In this document: positions 6,242 through 10,302 of the stretch, one piece after another
Numbering within the stretch: position 1 is the stretch's first letter
Layout: every line of letters starts with the position of its first letter
From: an uncultured Oscillospiraceae bacterium
Lineage (GTDB): Bacteria; Bacillota; Clostridia; Oscillospirales; Acutalibacteraceae
Direction: 5' to 3'
Length of the DNA: 10,302 bases
NCBI GenBank assembly: GCA_900539855.1
Contig: UQDO01000052.1
Coordinates: 1-10,302 of the forward strand
Notes under the pieces: generated by a model
Told to the model about the DNA's origin: nothing
The model's database searches: none
What the model saw: only the letters and a program-made list of their open reading frames with translations
Position numbers and translations under genes: made by a program

Positions 6242-6257
6242 TGTTTCACGTGAAACA
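6242..6257. other. parS: parS site, perfect consensus (16/16)
   Basis: TGTTTCACGTGAAACA is an exact match to the consensus and a full 16-base palindrome. It fills most of the 39-base spacer between spoVAF (stop at 6261) and the ribosome site of spoVAE. Any spoVAF-spoVAE mRNA would carry it as a self-complementary stretch with almost no loop. Confidence 0.95.
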
Positions 6258-6260
6258 GAC

Positions 6261-7679
6261 TCAGTGACCCGGCGCGCGGGTCTTGTTTATGCTCTTTCTG
6301 ACAAATATCTTTCTGAAGTCATGGGCGTTAAAGGGCAGTATCGGATAAAAATACGATCTGCCGCTGAGGGTGTTTGTCGAGGCAGCAAGCATCAGTATCA
6401 GAATGATACCGGAGAAAAGTCCCCAGAAACCGGCAAGCTGCGCCAGCACAAGTAAAAATATCCGGCAGAACTTCATGGCATAGCCCATTTCAAAGCTTGG
6501 TTGTGCAAAGCCTGCGATGGTCACGAATGCCATGTATATAATGGTCTCGGACACGAACCACTGCGCGTTTACGGCAAATTCGCTCAGTACCAGCGCTCCG
6601 ATTATACCGAGCGAGCTTGAAAGCGAGTCGGGCGTGTTGAGCGAGGCGAGACGCAGACCGTCAATAACGATTTCGAGCAGCAAAAACTGAAAGAAAAACG
6701 GTATTATATAGTCATCGGTCGTGTTTATAAAGCTAAGCCAGTTTGGCACCATTTGCGGATTGTTCATCAGTATCAGCATCGTAGGGGTCAGAACGACCGT
6801 TGCAAGCGAAACCAGCAGCCTGACTATACGAACATAAGTTCCGGTAAACGGAGGAAAATAGTAGTCGTCGGTCTCCTTTGCGAAGTCGGCTATAGAGGTC
6901 GGGAAAATCATGACCGACGGCGAATTATCCATTATAAGCAGCACCCTGCCCTCAAGAAGACAGGCGCTTGCAAAGTCCGGCCGCTCGCTGTATCGCACGG
7001 TCGGGAACGGGTTGAAGAACCGGGGCGGCACCAGTACCTCAGCCAGCGCCTCCGAGGTCATGGAAATGCCGGAGATATCTGCATTTTCAATGCGTTTACG
7101 CAGCTCCTTTACCGACTTTTTGTCGGCTTTTCCGTCCATATAGCAGATAGCCACATCGACCTTTGACGCCCTTCCTATGCGGTGATACTCCATCCTCAGC
7201 GCGCGGTCCCTTATCCTGCGGCGGATGAGCGCGGTGTTGAAGATAAAGGTCTCGACAAAACCGTCCCTTGCGCCGCGCAGCGAGCGGTCCTTTTCCGGTT
7301 CGTCGGGCGAACGCGAGGGATAGGTCCTCGTATCGACCAGCAGCGCTCCCTTTATCCCGTTTATTATTATAGCCGCCTGACCGGACAGCACCGCAGTCAC
7401 GGTCTCGTCGGCGTCGCTCTGCCAGTCAATCTCGACATAAGGCATTTTTATAAGCGAGAATTGCTGCATGGTGTTGACGCCCGACAGCTCGTCGGGCTTG
7501 ATCTTATAGAGGAATTCAAGTATTTTTTCAAACACCTCGTCCTTTATAAATCCGTCTACGAAAAACAGCGAGGCGTTCCTTTCCCCTATCATAAGGTCGC
7601 GCCGTATGATGTCAAAATTTTCAGAAACAGCCAGCATGTCCGAGAGGCGTTTTTTGTCGGCTGTATAGTTTCCGGTCAT
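6261..7679 (-). CDS. spoVAF: SpoVAF, GerA-family spore membrane protein
   Basis: The 472-residue product is a member of the GerA family (subunit A of germinant receptors, and SpoVAF). A soluble N-terminal domain (about 1-280) includes DTRTYPSRSPDEPEKDRSLRG split around 116-136 and a conserved PFPTVRYSERPD at 225-235. The membrane part follows, with hydrophobic spans at about 284-305, 325-345, 355-372, 375-395 and 402-435. The direct link to spoVAE favours SpoVAF over a germinant receptor subunit, whose genes normally sit with B and C partners absent here. SpoVAF is thought to act in the spore inner membrane during germination, probably as an ion channel component. ATG 7679 is chosen because AAAGG lies nine bases upstream; a GTG three codons earlier touches that site. 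A candidate sigma-G promoter is at 7711-7741. It is the first gene of the spoVAF-spoVAE pair, with F preceding E, unlike the Bacillus order. Confidence 0.9.
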   Translation of the reverse strand: MTGNYTADKKRLSDMLAVSENFDIIRRDLMIGERNASLFFVDGFIKDEVFEKILEFLYKIKPDELSGVNTMQQFSLIKMPYVEIDWQSDADETVTAVLSGQAAIIINGIKGALLVDTRTYPSRSPDEPEKDRSLRGARDGFVETFIFNTALIRRRIRDRALRMEYHRIGRASKVDVAICYMDGKADKKSVKELRKRIENADISGISMTSEALAEVLVPPRFFNPFPTVRYSERPDFASACLLEGRVLLIMDNSPSVMIFPTSIADFAKETDDYYFPPFTGTYVRIVRLLVSLATVVLTPTMLILMNNPQMVPNWLSFINTTDDYIIPFFFQFLLLEIVIDGLRLASLNTPDSLSSSLGIIGALVLSEFAVNAQWFVSETIIYMAFVTIAGFAQPSFEMGYAMKFCRIFLLVLAQLAGFWGLFSGIILILMLAASTNTLSGRSYFYPILPFNAHDFRKIFVRKSINKTRAPGH

Positions 7680-7710
7680 AAAAGGCACCCTTTCAAAATT
7701 TAATCAAGGC

Positions 7711-7741
7711 TATTTTTTCCCTTTTTGTTTCTTAATATTCA
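7711..7741 (-). promoter_or_regulatory. Candidate sigma-G (forespore) promoter of spoVAF-spoVAE
   Basis: The minus strand has TGAATA (7741-7736), a good sigma-G -35, then 18 bases and AAAAATA (7717-7711), matching CATnnTA at the closing TA and few other positions. The location 32 bases upstream of the start codon is right for a forespore-expressed gene. The -10 is imperfect, so this is tentative; no sigma-A promoter of comparable quality is seen. Confidence 0.35.
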
Positions 7742-7758
7742 GCAAATAACATCAAACG

Positions 7759-7787
7759 TTGTATCTTCGCCTGTTTTATGGTATCAT
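7759..7787 (+). promoter_or_regulatory. Sigma-A promoter of the dehydrogenase gene
   Basis: TTGTAT (7759-7764), a 17-base spacer and TATCAT (7782-7787), preceded by TGG, which gives an extended -10. Transcription would start near 7794, leaving a leader of about 14 bases before the ATG at 7808, just enough to include the ribosome site AAGGTG. Confidence 0.65.
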
Positions 7788-7807
7788 CAAACCGAAGGTG
7801 ATGACCA

Positions 7808-8764
7808 ATGTATAATGTACTTGTAACAAACGAATGCGGCGGCGCTTTCAGGAAAACGCTTGTAAATGAATTTAAAGACAGCTGCCGCTTTGAATTTTTG
7901 CCGGTAAACGATTCGCCAGACGCGATAAAAAAAGCCGACATAATAATCGGCGAACCGGCGCCGGAGCTGATATTGAGTGCCGGACGGCTTAAGTGGGTGC
8001 AGATGACCTTTGCCGGAGCAGACATGTACACTAAAAAAGGCGCATTCCCCGACGGCGTGCTGCTTACCAACGTTTCCGGAGCGTTCGGCGCGATAATTTC
8101 GGAATATGTGATAGGCGCGATACTTGAAAATTACAGGCTTTTTTCAAAATACCGCGACAACGCAAAGCGGTATCTGTGGCGCGACGAGGGCGCGGAAAAA
8201 ACGCTGGAGGGAAGGCGCGCACTTATATTCGGCGCCGGAGATATAGGGGCAAACATCGCCAAAAGGCTCAAAGCCTTTGATGTTGCCACGGTCGGCGTGA
8301 AAAGAGATGTTGGCAGAATACCGCCGTTTTTTGACGAAATCTGCGGTACTGACGGCGCAAAAAGCATGATAAAGGATGCCGATATCGTGATCAGCTGCCT
8401 GCCGGGAACCGCCGAAACACATCATTTGTTCGGTTACGATGAGTTTAAGGCTTTAAAAGAGGACGCTATATTTATAAATGTAGGAAGAGGCAGTGCGGTC
8501 GATACGGCAGGTCTTGTAAAATATCTCAACGAGGGGCACGGCGCCGATTTTGTGCTTGACGTGCTGGAGACCGAACCGCTGATAAGCGATTCTCCTTTGT
8601 GGGAGCATAAAAACGTGTTTATAACGCCACATATTTCGGGCAAGGGCTTGGGTCACGCGCCGGGAACCGAACGCAAGGTCTGGGAAATCTGCACCGGAAA
8701 TCTGCGGCGGTTCATAGCCGGCGAGCCGCTTTTGCACATCGTGGACATGGAAAAAGGATACTGA
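7808..8764 (+). CDS. D-2-hydroxyacid dehydrogenase family protein
   Basis: A 318-residue NAD(P)-dependent dehydrogenase that would interconvert a 2-oxo acid and its D-2-hydroxy acid. The coenzyme domain starts around 136 with FGAGDIGANIAKRL, where GAGDIG (142-147) is the Rossmann loop. The catalytic residues of the family are present: R227 in INVGRGS, E256 in LDVLETEP and H275 in TPHISG. The Arg-Glu distance of 29 residues equals that in phosphoglycerate dehydrogenase. K165-R166 just after the second strand replaces the acidic residue that usually selects NAD, so NADP use is possible. There is no ACT domain, so it is not a full SerA. ATG 7808 has AAGGTG seven bases upstream and its own promoter. 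The substrate is not evident; closeness to brnQ hints at branched-chain 2-oxo acids, but that is only a guess. Confidence 0.88.
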   Translation: MYNVLVTNECGGAFRKTLVNEFKDSCRFEFLPVNDSPDAIKKADIIIGEPAPELILSAGRLKWVQMTFAGADMYTKKGAFPDGVLLTNVSGAFGAIISEYVIGAILENYRLFSKYRDNAKRYLWRDEGAEKTLEGRRALIFGAGDIGANIAKRLKAFDVATVGVKRDVGRIPPFFDEICGTDGAKSMIKDADIVISCLPGTAETHHLFGYDEFKALKEDAIFINVGRGSAVDTAGLVKYLNEGHGADFVLDVLETEPLISDSPLWEHKNVFITPHISGKGLGHAPGTERKVWEICTGNLRRFIAGEPLLHIVDMEKGY

Positions 8765-8781
8765 ACCGTCAAAAATAAAAA

Positions 8782-8810
8782 TTGACATGCGGCATGCAAA
8801 ATGGTAAAAT
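8782..8810 (+). promoter_or_regulatory. Sigma-A promoter of brnQ
   Basis: TTGACA (8782-8787, perfect), a 17-base spacer and TAAAAT (8805-8810), with TGG immediately before it as an extended -10. Transcription would begin near 8817, with a leader of about 28 bases, too short for a T-box or riboswitch. It starts 18 bases after the dehydrogenase stop, so brnQ can be expressed separately. Confidence 0.85.
8786..8796. repeat. Short inverted repeat inside the brnQ promoter
   Basis: CATGC-G-GCATG is a 5-bp perfect inverted repeat covering the end of the -35 and the start of the spacer. A repressor bound here would block the promoter, but the repeat is short and could be chance. Confidence 0.3.
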
Positions 8811-8844
8811 ACAGAGGTTAGATCGTTTTTGAGGATGTGTAAAA

Positions 8845-10215
8845 ATGAAGGAAAAACTACACGGCAGGGAGCTTGTTTTCATTGCCAGTATGCTGTTCGG
8901 TTTGTTTTTCGGCGCCGGCAACCTGATCTTTCCGATATATATGGGTCAGCTTGCAGGAGCCAATCTTATAAAGGCTGTAGCCGGATTTCTTATAACCGGC
9001 GTCGGTCTGCCGCTGCTCGGAGTTACGGCGATAGGCATAACGCGCAGCGAGGGACTGATCGGTCTGTCGCGCAAGGTCGGAAAAGGCTACAGCATGTTTT
9101 TCACATGCGCACTTTACCTTACCATAGGACCGCTTTTCGCAATACCGAGATGCGCAACCGTCCCGTTTGAGGTCGGCGTCCAGTCGCTGCTTGGAGAGAA
9201 AAACAGCAGCATTGCGCTGGCTGTGTTTTCGGTTCTGTTTTTTGCGGCGGTGCTGTTATTTTCGCTTTTCCCGGGCAGGATACTGACGGTGGTCGGAAAG
9301 ATACTGAATCCGCTGTTCCTTGTGCTGCTGACCGCGCTGGTCATAGCGGCTGTGGTAAGACCTATGGGCGGAGTGCTGTCGGCTGAGCCGGTGGGCGATT
9401 ACGGCAGCAAGGCTTTCATGACCGGATTCTTGGAAGGCTACAACACCATGGATGCGCTGGCAGGTCTTGCGTTCGGCATCGTTGTCATAAACGTCATACG
9501 CGGACTCGGCGTGACCGAGCCTTCGGCGGTGGCTAAAAACACGGTGAGAGCCGGTGTCTACAGCTGCCTTTTAATGGCGGTCATTTACATAGCGGTCGCG
9601 GTAGTGGGCGCGATGAGCCGCGGCAAAATGGAGGTCGCCCAAAACGGCGGCGACGTGTTTGCGGCTGTGGCTGATCACTATTTCGGACGTGTCGGAGCGC
9701 TGATACTTGCAGGGATAGTGACATTTGCCTGCCTCAAAACCGCCGTAGGTCTTGTGACCAGCTGCTCGGAGACCTTCTGTGAAATGTTCCCGAAGCTGTT
9801 TTCCTATAAAATATGGGCTGTGATATTCAGCACCGTGTCGTTCCTCATAGCGAATTTGGGACTCAACGCGATAATCAAGATATCGCTGCCGGTGCTCATG
9901 TTCCTCTATCCGTTGGCGATCACGCTGATATTGCTGGGACTTACCGGCAGGCTGTTTTCGCACAGCAAATACGTTTACATTTCCACAACTGCATTGACCC
10001 TCATTGCCGCCGTTTATGACTTTTTGGCGGCTCTGCCTAAGGAGTTTATCGCAAAGGTGCACCTGGGCGGAGTGATAGAGGCTGTCGGCAGCGTACTGCC
10101 GCTGTCAGGCGTAGGACTCGGATGGCTGCTTCCTGCGGCAATCGGTGTGCTGATCGGTCTTGTCATTTGGATAACAAAAGGAAAGCCGGCGGAAAAGCAG
10201 CCAACAGAACAGTGA
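8845..10215 (+). CDS. brnQ: BrnQ-type branched-chain amino acid:cation symporter
   Basis: This 456-residue integral membrane protein belongs to the LIVCS family, which imports leucine, isoleucine and valine with sodium or protons. Near the N-terminus FFGAGNLIFPIYMGQLAG (21-38) is the hallmark unwound first helix that binds ion and substrate. The conserved TIGPLFAIPRCATVPFEVG (93-111) and GFLEGYNTMDALAGLAFG (194-211) segments follow. About twelve hydrophobic spans are visible across the protein, ending with a charged tail. Length and motifs are normal and complete. ATG 8845 has GAGG about ten bases upstream, slightly long spacing. It has its own strong promoter and is followed by two tandem hairpins, so it appears to be a single-gene unit. 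Exact substrate preference within the three branched-chain amino acids cannot be told. Confidence 0.95.
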   Translation: MKEKLHGRELVFIASMLFGLFFGAGNLIFPIYMGQLAGANLIKAVAGFLITGVGLPLLGVTAIGITRSEGLIGLSRKVGKGYSMFFTCALYLTIGPLFAIPRCATVPFEVGVQSLLGEKNSSIALAVFSVLFFAAVLLFSLFPGRILTVVGKILNPLFLVLLTALVIAAVVRPMGGVLSAEPVGDYGSKAFMTGFLEGYNTMDALAGLAFGIVVINVIRGLGVTEPSAVAKNTVRAGVYSCLLMAVIYIAVAVVGAMSRGKMEVAQNGGDVFAAVADHYFGRVGALILAGIVTFACLKTAVGLVTSCSETFCEMFPKLFSYKIWAVIFSTVSFLIANLGLNAIIKISLPVLMFLYPLAITLILLGLTGRLFSHSKYVYISTTALTLIAAVYDFLAALPKEFIAKVHLGGVIEAVGSVLPLSGVGLGWLLPAAIGVLIGLVIWITKGKPAEKQPTEQ

Positions 10216-10224
10216 TGTAAAAAG

Positions 10225-10249
10225 GCGGAACGCAAAAGATGCGTTCCGC
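10225..10249 (+). terminator. Hairpin after brnQ, first of two
   Basis: GCGGAACGC (10225-10233) and GCGTTCCGC (10241-10249) pair perfectly over 9 bp with a seven-base loop, beginning nine bases after the brnQ stop. There is a run of A before it but only TT after it on the plus strand. For the opposite strand the A run at 10219-10223 would give a T tract, so it may mainly stop transcription coming from the right. Confidence 0.6.
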
Positions 10250-10252
10250 TTG

Positions 10253-10280
10253 AGCGTGTCGAAAAAGTCGACACGCTTTT
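10253..10280 (+). terminator. Hairpin after brnQ, second of two
   Basis: AGCGTGTCGA (10253-10262) and TCGACACGCT (10268-10277) pair perfectly over 10 bp around a five-base loop AAAAG, followed by TTTT (10277-10280). This is the better plus-strand terminator for brnQ, though its T tract is short. Only three bases separate it from the first hairpin. Confidence 0.65.
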
Positions 10281-10302
10281 GGACGGGAATGCCGCTCGCT
10301 CG

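Noticed and set aside
7182..7703. Plus-strand open frame of 173 codons opposite the start of spoVAF.
   Set aside because: It is a shadow of the well-supported spoVAF gene and its translation resembles no protein family.

Overview
This window looks like a chromosomal segment of an endospore-forming Firmicute, most likely a Clostridia/Oscillospiraceae-type organism of moderate GC content. The grounds are a Soj/Spo0J-type parA-parB pair with Bacillus-like parS sites, two SpoVA-family sporulation genes, AAGGAG-type ribosome binding sites and sigma-A-like promoters. The taxonomic placement is an inference; there is no rRNA or other marker here to confirm it.

Layout. Positions 1-1010 (minus strand, running off the left edge) hold a strikingly AT-rich gene for a Gfo/Idh/MocA-like oxidoreductase. 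A strong minus-strand terminator at 1078-1111 separates it from the rest of the window, which is clearly richer in GC. From 1129 to 7679 all genes are on the minus strand. In order of transcription they are spoVAF, spoVAE, parA, parB, a small two-helix membrane protein, serS, an acyl-ACP thioesterase and a four-helix membrane protein, ending at the terminator. From 7808 rightwards the genes are on the plus strand: a D-2-hydroxyacid dehydrogenase and a BrnQ-type branched-chain amino acid transporter. Two tandem hairpins close this side.

How it works together. The spoVAF-spoVAE pair would act in the developing spore: SpoVA proteins belong to the dipicolinic acid channel system, and SpoVAF is related to GerA germinant receptor subunits. 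A candidate sigma-G promoter lies upstream. parA and parB form the origin segregation module, with a sigma-A promoter (TTTACA-17-TATAAT). Three parS sites lie in the module itself: two just upstream of the parA promoter, and one perfect 16/16 copy in the short spacer between spoVAF and spoVAE. serS has its own promoter, embedded in an 11-bp inverted repeat, and is followed nine bases later by the thioesterase. The dehydrogenase and brnQ each have a good promoter of their own, so they are neighbours but probably not an operon.

Most of the window is ordinary housekeeping and sporulation content. The points most worth a second look are the composition break at about 1010-1080, the parS arrangement relative to the parA promoter and the spo genes, the inverted repeat over the serS promoter, and the unusual motif 3 of the SerS protein. 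I see no CRISPR array, tRNA, rRNA, insertion sequence or recognisable defence system.
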